Shown piece by piece: positions 8,910 through 17,040 of a DNA stretch of 64,000 bases (position 1 is its first letter; the number at the start of each line of letters is the position of its first letter). The DNA comes from an uncultured Demequina sp. (GTDB lineage: Bacteria; Actinomycetota; Actinomycetes; Actinomycetales; Demequinaceae), in assembly GCA_937925595.1 (NCBI GenBank), contig CALALQ010000489.1, positions 1-64,000 of the forward strand. The letters are read 5' to 3'. Made by a program: the position numbers and the translations under genes. The notes below the pieces were generated by a model. That model worked only from the letters and a program-made list of their open reading frames with translations. It made no database searches and had not been told where the DNA came from.

Positions 8910-9598
8910 GCACCACACCGATTCCGCTGACCGAGAACCGCGAGGTTCCTCTGTCTCGAATGCGTCGGGCGATCGGGAGAGCGATGACCGCGAGCGCGGC
9001 GATTCCGCAATTCACGGTTGAACGGGTCGTTTCCACTGCGGCCCTCTCTGACCAGAGGGCACTATTCGACGCGGCGGACCGGATCTCGTTCACCGACCAG
9101 TTGGTTGCCGCGGTATCGCGGGCACTGGTTGCCCATCCACGGCTCAACGCGACCATCGTTCCCGAGGACAAGATCATCGTCGAATTGGCCAGCGTCAACA
9201 TCGGCCTTGCCTTCGCCGTGGACGACGGGCTGATTTCTCCACCGGTCATGACGGCGGACCGCCTCAGTCTCAAGGATCTGTCAAAGGCTCGACGTGAGAT
9301 CGGCGAAGCGGTTCGTTCGGGAAATGTGAGTCCTGCGGCACTGGCCGAAGTGACCTTCACTATCTCGAACTTGGGGCCCTTCGGCGTGGACCGCTTCACG
9401 GCATTGGTCGTGCCCCCGCAGGCGGCGATTCTAGCCGTGAGCGCGGTCAATCCTGAAGGGCGGATGTCGCTGTCATTGTCCTGCGATCACCGTGTGGTGG
9501 ATGGAGCCCCGGCTGCCGAGTATCTGCGCGACGTGGCGGACGCGCTCGAAGAGCCCGGATGGATGACTGAGCTCGAGACCGCGGAGGAAAGCAAGTGA
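8906..9598 (+). CDS. 2-oxoacid/acetoin dehydrogenase E2 catalytic domain without lipoyl domain
   Basis: This 230-residue protein is the acyltransferase core of a 2-oxoacid or acetoin dehydrogenase complex. It begins almost directly at the catalytic domain (EVPLSRMRRAIGRAM). It carries the catalytic motif CDHRVVDG near the C terminus (H195, D199). Normal E2 proteins have one to three lipoyl domains plus a peripheral-subunit-binding domain before this core, and both are missing here. The lipoyl domain is encoded separately at 11557-11802. The ATG at 8906 overlaps the upstream stop by 4 nt, so the short form is not a start-site error. E1 alpha begins at its stop codon. Confidence 0.85.
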   Translation: MSTTPIPLTENREVPLSRMRRAIGRAMTASAAIPQFTVERVVSTAALSDQRALFDAADRISFTDQLVAAVSRALVAHPRLNATIVPEDKIIVELASVNIGLAFAVDDGLISPPVMTADRLSLKDLSKARREIGEAVRSGNVSPAALAEVTFTISNLGPFGVDRFTALVVPPQAAILAVSAVNPEGRMSLSLSCDHRVVDGAPAAEYLRDVADALEEPGWMTELETAEESK

Positions 9599-10566
9599 GC
9601 GCGGTGGAAAAGGGTCTGCTGCTTCGACTCTTCGAAAAGATGGTCCTGATCCGACGGTTCGAAGAGGAAGTGCAGCGCCTCTTCAAAGACAACCGGCTTC
9701 CCGGCTTCGTTCATGTCTCGATCGGCCAGGAGGCGGTGGCGGCGGGGGCATGTGAGCCGCTCCGTGACGACGATGTGATCGTCACCACCCACCGGGGGCA
9801 CGGTCATGTCTTGGCCAAGGGTGGAGACCTGGACCGCATGTTCGCCGAGCTCTTCGCGCGCGACGAGGGGCTCTGCCGCGGGGTCGGTGGATCGATGCAT
9901 CTGATCGACAAGAAATGCGGTGTGCTTTGCGCCAACGCGATCGTCGGCGCCAGCATCGGGCTCGCCACCGGAGCTGGGTTCACCTATCAGGTGGAAGGCA
10001 CCGACCAGGTTGCGATGGCCTTCTTCGGAGACGGTGCGGTAAACACCGGCAGCTTCCATGAATCGCTGAACCTCGCCGGAGTATGGGAGCTGCCGGTCGT
10101 CTACCTGTGCGAGAACAACGGCTACGCGGAGATGACTCCAGCCGGCGTTCAAGCCAAAGTGACCGACGTGGCCAGCCGTGGCGCTTCTTACGGGATCGAG
10201 TGTGCTTCCGTCGACGGAAACGACGCCGTTGCGGTCCACGACGCCGTGGTGGTGGCTGTAGAGCGGGCCAGGACAGGGAAGGGTCCGACCCTGGTCGAAT
10301 GCAAGACGTTTCGTCTGGCGGGACATTATGAGGGCGATCAGGAGAAGTACCGGCCGGAAGATGAGGTCGAATCCTGGACTGTCTTCGACCCGTTGCAGAG
10401 GGCTAGGAAGGAGCTGCTCGCCGAAGGGGTCGGCGAAGTCGAACTCGAGTCGATGGTCGCCGAGGCGGACCGCCGCCTGAGCAATGCGATCGCCTTCGCC
10501 GAAGAAGGGTCATTGCCGGCGGTCGATCTCGAGCGTCTGACCTACCAGGAGGTTCTCAATGGCTGA
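9595..10566 (+). CDS. Thiamine-diphosphate-dependent E1 component, alpha subunit
   Basis: This 323-residue protein is the alpha subunit of a branched 2-oxoacid or acetoin dehydrogenase E1. It decarboxylates or cleaves the substrate using thiamine diphosphate. The cofactor/magnesium motif runs from GDG (145-147, in FFGDGAVNTGSFHES) to VVYLCENN. THRGHGH near residue 65 and the CRGVGGSMH segment are also typical of AcoA/PdhA. The GTG start overlaps the E2 stop (GTGA), and the end overlaps the beta gene by 8 nt. The presence of a butanediol-dehydrogenase-like gene nearby makes an acetoin-type substrate possible, but sequence alone does not separate it from pyruvate or branched-chain substrates. 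Confidence 0.87.
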   Translation: MSAVEKGLLLRLFEKMVLIRRFEEEVQRLFKDNRLPGFVHVSIGQEAVAAGACEPLRDDDVIVTTHRGHGHVLAKGGDLDRMFAELFARDEGLCRGVGGSMHLIDKKCGVLCANAIVGASIGLATGAGFTYQVEGTDQVAMAFFGDGAVNTGSFHESLNLAGVWELPVVYLCENNGYAEMTPAGVQAKVTDVASRGASYGIECASVDGNDAVAVHDAVVVAVERARTGKGPTLVECKTFRLAGHYEGDQEKYRPEDEVESWTVFDPLQRARKELLAEGVGEVELESMVAEADRRLSNAIAFAEEGSLPAVDLERLTYQEVLNG

Positions 10567-11548
10567 ACGATCCGGACGCAAGCTGAAGTACTGGCAGGCG
10601 ATCAACAAGACGCTGGCCGCCGAGATGGAGCGCGACGAGCGGGTTTGTGCCTTCGGCGAAGACATCGCGGTCGGCGGAGGGTCATTCGGCGCCACACGAG
10701 GTTTGCTCGATAAATTCGGGTCCAGCCGCGTGCGGGACACCCCGATCAGCGAGCTCGCGATCGCTGCGGTCGGCACCGGCTCCGCGATGACCGGGTTGCG
10801 GCCCGTCATCGAGATCATGTACATGGATTTCATTCAGCTGGCGCTCGATCAGATCGTCAACCAGGCGGCGAAGATGAGGTTCATGGCCGGTGGCGCCTAT
10901 TCGGTGCCTTTGACCGTGCGGACGCTGGTCGCATCGAGAACCCAGAGCGGTCCTCAACACAGCCAGAGCTTCGAGGCCTGGCTCGGAGGCGTCCCCGGCC
11001 TACGGGTGGTCTGGCCGACCACGCCCGCCGATGCGGCCGGATTGTTGCGGACTTCGATTCGCAGCGAGGATCCGGTCGTCTTCATGGAAAGCCTTTCCCT
11101 GTGGCGGACCTCGGGTGAGGTGCCCGACGAGCACGTGGTTCCACTTGGCAAGGCGGCAGTCCGCCGGCCAGGTCACGACGTGACCTTGGTCTCGGCCGGC
11201 GGAGCGGTCGCGACCGCGGTCGAGGCGGCCGAGCAGTTGGCCGTCGATGGCATCGAGGCGGAGATCATCGACCTTCGGTCGATCAGCCCGTTCGACGCGG
11301 AGGCCGTGATCGAGAGCGTCGCCCGAACCGGCGCGCTCGTCGCCGTGCAAGACGCCCCGGTTCCGTTCGGCATCGGAAAGATGGCGATCTCAAGCGTTGC
11401 TGAGGAAGACCCGACACTGTTGCGCTCGGCTCCGCGCGTGGTGGGCCCTCCCTTCGCACCGACACCGTTTTCTCCGGAGCTGGAGAAGCGGTTCTATCCG
11501 ACAGCTGAGCAAGTGGTCGCTGAGGTCAAGGCAGCGATCGATCGATGA
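10559..11548 (+). CDS. Thiamine-diphosphate-dependent E1 component, beta subunit
   Basis: This 329-residue partner of the preceding alpha subunit has the E1-beta hallmarks: FGEDIAVGGGSFGATRG near the N terminus, RDTPISELAI, and PVVFMES in the middle. It ends with the transketolase C-terminal domain (VTLVSAGGAV, EIIDLRSISPFD). It forms the alpha2-beta2 heterotetramer that binds thiamine diphosphate between subunits. It overlaps E1 alpha by 8 nt and is followed after 8 nt by the lipoyl-domain gene, so the stoichiometry is probably set by one mRNA. Confidence 0.88.
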   Translation: MAERSGRKLKYWQAINKTLAAEMERDERVCAFGEDIAVGGGSFGATRGLLDKFGSSRVRDTPISELAIAAVGTGSAMTGLRPVIEIMYMDFIQLALDQIVNQAAKMRFMAGGAYSVPLTVRTLVASRTQSGPQHSQSFEAWLGGVPGLRVVWPTTPADAAGLLRTSIRSEDPVVFMESLSLWRTSGEVPDEHVVPLGKAAVRRPGHDVTLVSAGGAVATAVEAAEQLAVDGIEAEIIDLRSISPFDAEAVIESVARTGALVAVQDAPVPFGIGKMAISSVAEEDPTLLRSAPRVVGPPFAPTPFSPELEKRFYPTAEQVVAEVKAAIDR

Positions 11549-11556
11549 GGTGACAT

Positions 11557-11802
11557 ATGCATGAGTTGAAGCTGCCCAAGTGGGGCCAGGTGATGGAAGA
11601 CGCGACAGTGATCGAGTGGCTGATCCAGGTTGGAGACGAAATCTCGGTCGGGGATGCCCTGGTCGAGGTGGAAACCGACAAGGCCGACGGTGAAATCGAG
11701 TCCGAAGTCGCCGGCGTGCTCGAGGAGATCTGCGTCGAAGCCGAGGAGACCGTGCCGGTCGGCACTGTTCTCTGCCGCATTCGGGAGGCAGGTGACGCAT
11801 GA
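11557..11802 (+). CDS. Free-standing lipoyl/biotinyl domain protein
   Basis: The whole 81-residue protein is one lipoyl domain: ELKLPKWGQVMEDATVIEW at the start, then the lipoylation hairpin VETDKADGE with acceptor lysine K42, then an alanine/glutamate-rich C-terminal half. It almost certainly serves as the swinging arm of the neighbouring E1/E2 enzymes, because the E2 gene has no lipoyl domain. It would be lipoylated by the LipA route and reoxidised by the E3 at 20500-21867. A biotinyl carrier role is less likely, since no MKM motif is present. It starts 8 nt after E1 beta and its stop overlaps the next ATG by 4 nt. Confidence 0.88.
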   Translation: MHELKLPKWGQVMEDATVIEWLIQVGDEISVGDALVEVETDKADGEIESEVAGVLEEICVEAEETVPVGTVLCRIREAGDA

Positions 11803-13157
11803 GCCTCGATCGTGACCTAGCTCTGTTCTCCGCCGAGCTCGAATCGGGAGATATCCCTCAGGAGGTCAGAGAGCGGGCTCGAGCCTGTCTGGTGCACGGT
11901 CTGGTCGTAGGCGCCGCCTCGGTCCAGACCGGATTCGGCGGGATCGCGGAGGCTGCAGCCGGTCCGCCGCTCTCGTCGGGCGGTGCGCGTTCACTGGTCA
12001 GTGGCGAACGTTACGCGGCACAGGTGGCCGCCCACATCAACGGCACGCTCCTGCAGGCTCGCGCGCAGGAAGACACGCATGGCACCTTCCACTCGGGAGT
12101 GGTGGTGCTGCCTGCCGCGCTCGCCGCGGCCGAGGTCGCGAACGGGGACGGAAAGACGTTGCTCGACGGCGTGATCATTGGATACGAAGTCGGAATCGCG
12201 CTGTCGCGCCGATACACGGAGCTTTCCACGCCGCCCCATCGGGCCACCGGGGTCTACGGACCGGTTGCGGCCGCCGCCGCTGCGGCCCGGATCATGGGTC
12301 TAGACGTGGATCGCACTGCGGCGGCGCTGGCAATTGCCGCCGCCCATTCTGGCGGTACCACCGAGTCCTTCGGTGCGGGCACGCATGAATGGCATTTCCA
12401 GAGTGGGCTGGCTGCTGGCAGCGGCGTGATCGCGGCCAACCTGGCCGCGGCCGGAGCGCTTGGGTCAGATGCGGCCTTCGAAGGTCCCGGCGGGTTCCTC
12501 GAGGCCTATCCGGGAACGACCGAAGGGGCCGGCGAGGTGGCATCCTCGCTGGGCTCAAGCTGGGGGATACTGGAGGTAACTTTCAAGCCGTTTCCGGTCT
12601 GTGCCTTCAACCAGACGCCGGCCTTGATCGCGTCCCGCCTCCATGCCGACGATCAGGTCGATGTTTCCAAGGTCGAGTCGGTCCGCATTGAGATGAACGA
12701 GCGGGAAGCCAGGTATCCCGGGATGGATAATCAAGGCCCATACGAGGCGATCGAGGAAACGTTGATGAGCACGCAGTTCTCGGTCGCCACGGCCCTGGTC
12801 GGCGGAGAGATCACCTTCGCCTCCCTAGGTCGCTTCGACGGCGATCCACAATGCCGGATCGCGGCGGCGACGGAACTCGTGCCACTGGCTGATCGCGAGC
12901 CGAAGACGGCCGCCATCGAACTGAAGATGTCTGACGGACAGATCATCCGCTCGTCGATCGAGCAGCCACAACCGGAGTTTTCATGGGACGCGCAAGGGGT
13001 CCGGCAGAACGCGCTCCGCCTTCGCGACGAAACTCACCTCGACGAGGCCAGCCTGCTCCAGCTTCTCGACTCGATCGGGCATTGCGACGAGATCGACGCG
13101 TCGAAGATCATCGATGACTTCAAGCCGGCCGAGACCGGCTGGAAGGAGACCGACTGA
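11799..13157 (+). CDS. MmgE/PrpD family protein
   Basis: This 452-residue cytoplasmic protein belongs to the MmgE/PrpD family, which includes 2-methylcitrate dehydratase, cis-aconitate decarboxylase and several racemase/dehydratase-like enzymes. Family features include the early helical segment RARACLVHGLVVG, an AHINGTLLQARAQEDTH stretch at the usual active-site location, and FKPFPVCAFNQTPALIA in the second domain. A propionate methylcitrate cycle is not implied, since no methylcitrate synthase or lyase is nearby. It probably handles a carboxylated intermediate of this pathway. It is coupled to its neighbours by overlapping start and stop codons. Confidence 0.8.
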   Translation: MSLDRDLALFSAELESGDIPQEVRERARACLVHGLVVGAASVQTGFGGIAEAAAGPPLSSGGARSLVSGERYAAQVAAHINGTLLQARAQEDTHGTFHSGVVVLPAALAAAEVANGDGKTLLDGVIIGYEVGIALSRRYTELSTPPHRATGVYGPVAAAAAAARIMGLDVDRTAAALAIAAAHSGGTTESFGAGTHEWHFQSGLAAGSGVIAANLAAAGALGSDAAFEGPGGFLEAYPGTTEGAGEVASSLGSSWGILEVTFKPFPVCAFNQTPALIASRLHADDQVDVSKVESVRIEMNEREARYPGMDNQGPYEAIEETLMSTQFSVATALVGGEITFASLGRFDGDPQCRIAAATELVPLADREPKTAAIELKMSDGQIIRSSIEQPQPEFSWDAQGVRQNALRLRDETHLDEASLLQLLDSIGHCDEIDASKIIDDFKPAETGWKETD

Positions 13158-14098
13158 TGGAATGGGCAGGGGGTCCGGTACTGGTCACCGGCGGATGCGG
13201 CTGGCTTGGCTCCAGCCTCGTCGCCCGTCTGATCGGCGAAGGCGTTGAAGTGGTGGTGGCGGACCTTCCATCGCTGATCGCTGCCTCACCCTCCATCGAA
13301 GCGGATCTGCTGCCGTTGGATGTCTCCGAGCCGGGGGCCCTCGATTCGATCGTCGCCCAACGGCGGCCGGAGGCCATCGTTCACCTGGCGTACCTGCTCG
13401 GTCCCGCTTCACAGGCTGACGTGAGCCGGGCACTTTCGGTCAACTGCCTCGGTACGGCCAAGGTCTTCGACGCGGCGATCGACCACGATGTCCGACGAGT
13501 CGTCTGGCTCAGCTCCAGTGCCGTCTACGGTCGACCCGAAACCTACGGCGACGAGTTGATCTCCGAGGAGGACCTGCGGGGAGATACACACCTTCTCTAC
13601 GGTGCCACCAAACGTTTCAACGAGCAGATGGCGGCGATATACACGAGAGATCGCGGCCTCGACCAGATTTCGCTTCGCCTTTCGCTGGGATACGGTCCGC
13701 CCGGGCGCGATCGTGGTTTCAGCGCGCAGGTCAGCAACCTGTTCGAGGGAGCCTTCTCCGGTGCCGAGACCCGTCTCGTGTTCCCCGACTCGGTGCAGAA
13801 TTGGGTCTACGTGGACGACGTGGTCGAGGCGATCATGCTGGCCTTGGCCAAGGTCAGCGTCGAGCACAGGGTTTTCAACATCTCCTCCGACGAGACCTAC
13901 ACGCCCGCCCAGGTCGGAGACCTCCTGCGGGAGAGATTCCCGGAGGCGAAGCTCGAGTTCATTTCCGAAGGGGAGGCGGAGTGGCCCGCCCGCCTGGACT
14001 ATTCGCGGGCCCGCGCCGAACTCGGATACCAGCCGTCCGTCGACATACATGAAGGCATCGCGCGGTATGCGGCCAGTCAGGGGTTGACGGTCAGATGA
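13157..14098 (+). CDS. NAD-dependent epimerase/dehydratase
   Basis: This is a 313-residue extended-SDR protein. The NAD-binding GxxGxxG motif is G12-G15-G18 in VTGGCGWLG. The catalytic pair Y148 and K152 is in YGATK, with a serine-rich strand (WLSSSAVYG) before it. Family members epimerise or dehydrate nucleotide sugars or reduce keto groups; nothing here points to nucleotide-sugar metabolism, so reduction or epimerisation of a pathway intermediate is more likely. It starts at a TGATG junction and ends in a 4-nt overlap with the SDR gene. Confidence 0.82.
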   Translation: MEWAGGPVLVTGGCGWLGSSLVARLIGEGVEVVVADLPSLIAASPSIEADLLPLDVSEPGALDSIVAQRRPEAIVHLAYLLGPASQADVSRALSVNCLGTAKVFDAAIDHDVRRVVWLSSSAVYGRPETYGDELISEEDLRGDTHLLYGATKRFNEQMAAIYTRDRGLDQISLRLSLGYGPPGRDRGFSAQVSNLFEGAFSGAETRLVFPDSVQNWVYVDDVVEAIMLALAKVSVEHRVFNISSDETYTPAQVGDLLRERFPEAKLEFISEGEAEWPARLDYSRARAELGYQPSVDIHEGIARYAASQGLTVR

Positions 14099-14883
14099 AC
14101 AAGGAAGGTCGGACCCTGCCGAGGGTCGAGTTCGGGCTCGAGGGTCGTGTGGCGCTGATCACAGGTTCGGGTCGGGGGATCGGCCGTGAGACAGCATTGC
14201 GTCTTGCCGGGCATGGGGCCAAGGTGGCCGTGCTGGCAAGGACCGAAGAGCAGCTGCTGACGCTCGAGGAAGAGATCGAAGTGGGTGGCGGCACCTGCCT
14301 TCCGCTCGTCTGCGATGTCACGATTCTCGAGCAAATCGAAGAGGCTCTCTCTCGGGTCGCGGCGGAGCTCGGTGGCTTGCACATCTTGATCAACAACGCG
14401 GGTGGCGCCCGCTGGATCAGGGGGGCGGAGAAGTTGAGCCCGGAGGATTTCGCCGACGGGGTGCGGTTGAATCTGATGGCGGTCCATCAAACCATGAGGG
14501 CGGCGGCCCCGCTTCTCTTCGATCATCCTGGCGAGGCGAGCGTGGTCAACGTAACCTCGGTGGCCGCGGCGGCGGGGCTCAAGGACATGTGCTACTACTC
14601 GGCGGCGAAGTCGGGGGTGTTCGGCCTGACCAGGGCTGTCGCCCGCGAGTGGGGCACTCGTGGCGTGCGGGTCAACTGTCTCGGGCCAGGCTGGACCGAG
14701 ACAGAACTGAGCCACGGACTGCGGCACAACGACGAGTTCTTCAGCAAGACCCTTGAGCGGATCGCTCTGGAGCGTTGGGCGTCCCCTGAAGAGATCGCGG
14801 ACGGCATCGTTTTTCTCGCTTCTGACATAGCCCGCTACGTCACCGGCACGACCCTGTATGTGGACGGGGGATATCTGGCTTGA
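14095..14883 (+). CDS. Short-chain dehydrogenase/reductase (SDR)
   Basis: This 262-residue classical SDR oxidises or reduces a hydroxyl/keto group with NAD(P). It has the cofactor motif TGSGRGIG (23-30), NNAGG, a serine near residue 155 in NVTSVAAAAG, and the YxxxK pair Y168/K172 in YYSAAK. The C-terminal VTGTTLYVDGGY is standard. It is the last gene of the first operon; a 200-nt gap separates it from the TetR gene. It could act with the preceding epimerase-type protein on a keto intermediate. Confidence 0.85.
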   Translation: MNKEGRTLPRVEFGLEGRVALITGSGRGIGRETALRLAGHGAKVAVLARTEEQLLTLEEEIEVGGGTCLPLVCDVTILEQIEEALSRVAAELGGLHILINNAGGARWIRGAEKLSPEDFADGVRLNLMAVHQTMRAAAPLLFDHPGEASVVNVTSVAAAAGLKDMCYYSAAKSGVFGLTRAVAREWGTRGVRVNCLGPGWTETELSHGLRHNDEFFSKTLERIALERWASPEEIADGIVFLASDIARYVTGTTLYVDGGYLA

Positions 14884-15090
14884 GCGGGTTGATTCTCGAC
14901 TGTGCTGACGGGGCGTCAAATCCCCACCGACGGTACGGAAGCTTCGTTGCCGGTGGTCCGCTTCTAGAATCGGATCCGACCGTGAGTGTCCCGATCTTGG
15001 GTTCCGACCGGTTTCGAACGGATGAATCTCAAAGGTCGACCCATCCGACCCATGCTGGAGTCAGGCCTGACCTGGAAAGACGACGAACGA

Positions 15091-15738
15091 GTGGCAAACA
15101 ACGAAAGTAACAAGTCAGTGATAGCTCCCACCGTCCGGGGGCGAACGGAATCCGAACGCCATCGCTGGACGGCCAGGCGCGCCGAAGTCGTGGATACAGC
15201 GGCAGAGCTGTTTGCTGCCCAAGGCTACTCGGCGACATCGATCGACGATCTGGTCAAGGCCACCGGCCTGCAGCGGGGCGGCCTCTACCACTACATGAGC
15301 AGCAAGAAGGATCTACTGATCCAGATCCACGAGCGGTTCATCATCCCGCTGCTCGGCGACGCGAAGGAGATCGCGGCGATCGACCAACCGGCGACGGATG
15401 CGATCAAGCAGCTTGCCCGGGCCTTGATGTCGGACATAGACCAGTATCAGGCGCAGGTCACCGTCTTCCTTCACGAATGGAAGTCGGTTGAGAATGACGA
15501 CGCCTGGACCGACATCCGAGCTGCTCGCAAAGAGTTCGAGGACGTCGTCGCGGACGTGCTGCGGCGTGGGGAGAAGGAAGGCAGCTTCAGGATCGCGGAC
15601 GTTCGCCTCACCCTGCTCGCGTTCCTCGGGATGATCAACTACTCGTACCAGTGGTATTCGAAGTCGGGCAGCGTCTCGCCCTACCAGATTGCCGATTTGT
15701 TCTCGTCGATCTTTCTCCAAGGCATCGAGATCGACTGA
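15091..15738 (+). CDS. TetR-family transcriptional regulator
   Basis: The protein has an N-terminal helix-turn-helix (AAELFAAQGYSATSID, then GLQRGGLYHYMSSKKDLL) and a variable ligand-binding C-terminal domain. Total length is 215 residues if it starts at GTG 15091. Upstream in-frame starts at 14986 and 15052 would add a tail unusual for the family, so the start is uncertain. It sits between two operons that share a palindromic operator (1635-1648 and 15820-15833), which makes it the natural candidate regulator of both, probably sensing an acyl-CoA or pathway intermediate. A strong terminator follows the stop codon. Confidence 0.85.
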   Translation: MANNESNKSVIAPTVRGRTESERHRWTARRAEVVDTAAELFAAQGYSATSIDDLVKATGLQRGGLYHYMSSKKDLLIQIHERFIIPLLGDAKEIAAIDQPATDAIKQLARALMSDIDQYQAQVTVFLHEWKSVENDDAWTDIRAARKEFEDVVADVLRRGEKEGSFRIADVRLTLLAFLGMINYSYQWYSKSGSVSPYQIADLFSSIFLQGIEID

Positions 15739-15752
15739 CTTACGGAGACGGG

Positions 15753-15778
15753 AAAGCGCGCTACGTAGCGCGCTTTTT
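15753..15778 (+). terminator. Rho-independent terminator after TetR gene
   Basis: Arms AAAGCGCGCTAC (15753-15764) and GTAGCGCGCTTT (15765-15776) are perfectly complementary over 12 bp, and the second arm runs into TTTTT. The hairpin starts 14 nt after the TetR stop codon and insulates it from the transporter operon. Confidence 0.9.
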
Positions 15779-15810
15779 GCTTCCTCACAGACTGTATCGA
15801 TCGGTCGGAC

Positions 15811-15838
15811 TTGACTAAAGCCGAACGGTCGGTATACA
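15811..15838 (+). promoter_or_regulatory. Promoter with TetR-type operator between -35 and -10
   Basis: TTGACT (15811-15816), 16 nt, TATACA (15833-15838). The spacer holds the palindrome GCCGAACGGTCGGT (15820-15833), nearly identical to the reverse complement of the site at 1635-1648. A repressor bound here would directly block RNA polymerase. It drives the transporter/E3 operon. Confidence 0.75.
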
Positions 15839-15893
15839 CTCCTATCAACTGTCTAGGGCGGGAGGGCCGCCCATTCCAGAAGGAGGAGAGGAA

Positions 15894-17036
15894 ATGGTTT
15901 TACGACCGCGTGGACGCCAATTGGCGATTGTCGTCTCGGCGCTGGTTGCCAGCTTGGTGTTGGCCGCCTGCGGCGGAGGCGACGATGATTCAGATTCCAA
16001 CAGCAGCAATGTGGGATCGTCAGCCGACCTGACCGCTTTTCAGGAGCAAGTCGATAAGGGCTTCGAGGCGGCAAGCGAACCCCAGACCACCAAGCCCCCC
16101 ACAGAGGGGCCGAAGGCTCAGCCGGGCAAATTGGTGGTCATTTCTTGTGCGATGTCGGCGGAAGGTTGCGCTCGCCCATCTCGCGCTGCCATGGAGGCCG
16201 GCAAGGCGATCGGCTGGGACACGACCCTGATCGATGCGGACGGAGATCCGCAGAAGATGGCGGCGGCAGTGACCCGCGCCCAATCCCTGGGCGCCGATGC
16301 GATCGCCCTCATGGCTATCGACTCTTCGACGATCAAGGAGCCCCTCGAGCAAGCCAGCGAGGCGGGCATCTACCTGTCCTGCTTCGCCTGCGTCGACAGT
16401 GCGAAGGTCTACGACTCGCTGATCCCCCCGGAAGGCGACCTGACGAAAGCTGGCTACACGATCGGTCAGGCCGCCTACAAGCTGAGTGACGGCAACGTCC
16501 AGATGATCCAGATGATCGACAAGGAGTTCGAGGTTCTCGGTCTCCGCCGTGAGGGAACCGACAAGTTCATGAGCGAGTGTCAGGCTGCGGGCGGCGATTG
16601 CGAGGTCATCGCTCAAGCCAACTACTTGATTACCGAACTGAGCACGAAGGTGCCGTCGATCACGTCGACCGTCGTCCGCCAGAATCCGGATTTCACGGTC
16701 CTCTGGGGTTCCTACGACGCCGGGATGACGTTCATGTCGCAAGGAATCAGTCAGGCGGGGATCAACACGGACGCGTTCGGAGTCAGTTTCGACGCGAACG
16801 AGGCCAACCTGGATGAGATCCGCGATGGTGGGTTCCAGAAGGCCACGATCGGTCTACCGATGCAGTGGGTCGGGTACGCGATGGTGGACGATTTGAATCG
16901 CCTGATCGCGGGCGAAAAGACCGTTGACCAGGGAGTTCAATACAAGCTCCTCTACGCGGACAACGTGCCCGATTCAGGTCCTTGGGATGGCGACTTCGAC
17001 GTCCGTCCCGACTACCTCAAGGTCTGGGGCAAGTAG
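15894..17036 (+). CDS. Sugar-type ABC transporter substrate-binding lipoprotein
   Basis: This 380-residue exported binding protein has an N-terminal signal sequence ending in the lipobox LAAC (lipidated C26), followed by a Gly/Asp/Ser-rich linker. The rest is a type I periplasmic-binding fold of the RbsB class, here with several cysteines (SCAMSAEGC, SCFACVD). The start has GGAGGAGAGG upstream. Together with the ATPase and permease just downstream it forms a complete importer. Despite the sugar label, the surrounding genes suggest the ligand may be a non-sugar growth substrate, as an inference from context. Confidence 0.88.
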   Translation: MVLRPRGRQLAIVVSALVASLVLAACGGGDDDSDSNSSNVGSSADLTAFQEQVDKGFEAASEPQTTKPPTEGPKAQPGKLVVISCAMSAEGCARPSRAAMEAGKAIGWDTTLIDADGDPQKMAAAVTRAQSLGADAIALMAIDSSTIKEPLEQASEAGIYLSCFACVDSAKVYDSLIPPEGDLTKAGYTIGQAAYKLSDGNVQMIQMIDKEFEVLGLRREGTDKFMSECQAAGGDCEVIAQANYLITELSTKVPSITSTVVRQNPDFTVLWGSYDAGMTFMSQGISQAGINTDAFGVSFDANEANLDEIRDGGFQKATIGLPMQWVGYAMVDDLNRLIAGEKTVDQGVQYKLLYADNVPDSGPWDGDFDVRPDYLKVWGK

Positions 17037-17040
17037 GGCG

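Noticed and set aside
11799..13157. Methylcitrate cycle (PrpD) assignment
   Set aside because: No prpB or prpC genes nearby, and MmgE/PrpD is a broad family; only the family name is kept.
14884..15090. Promoter and longer N terminus for the TetR gene (starts 14986 or 15052)
   Set aside because: TAGAAT at 14965 lacks a well-spaced -35, and the extra residues do not resemble TetR N termini; left undecided.
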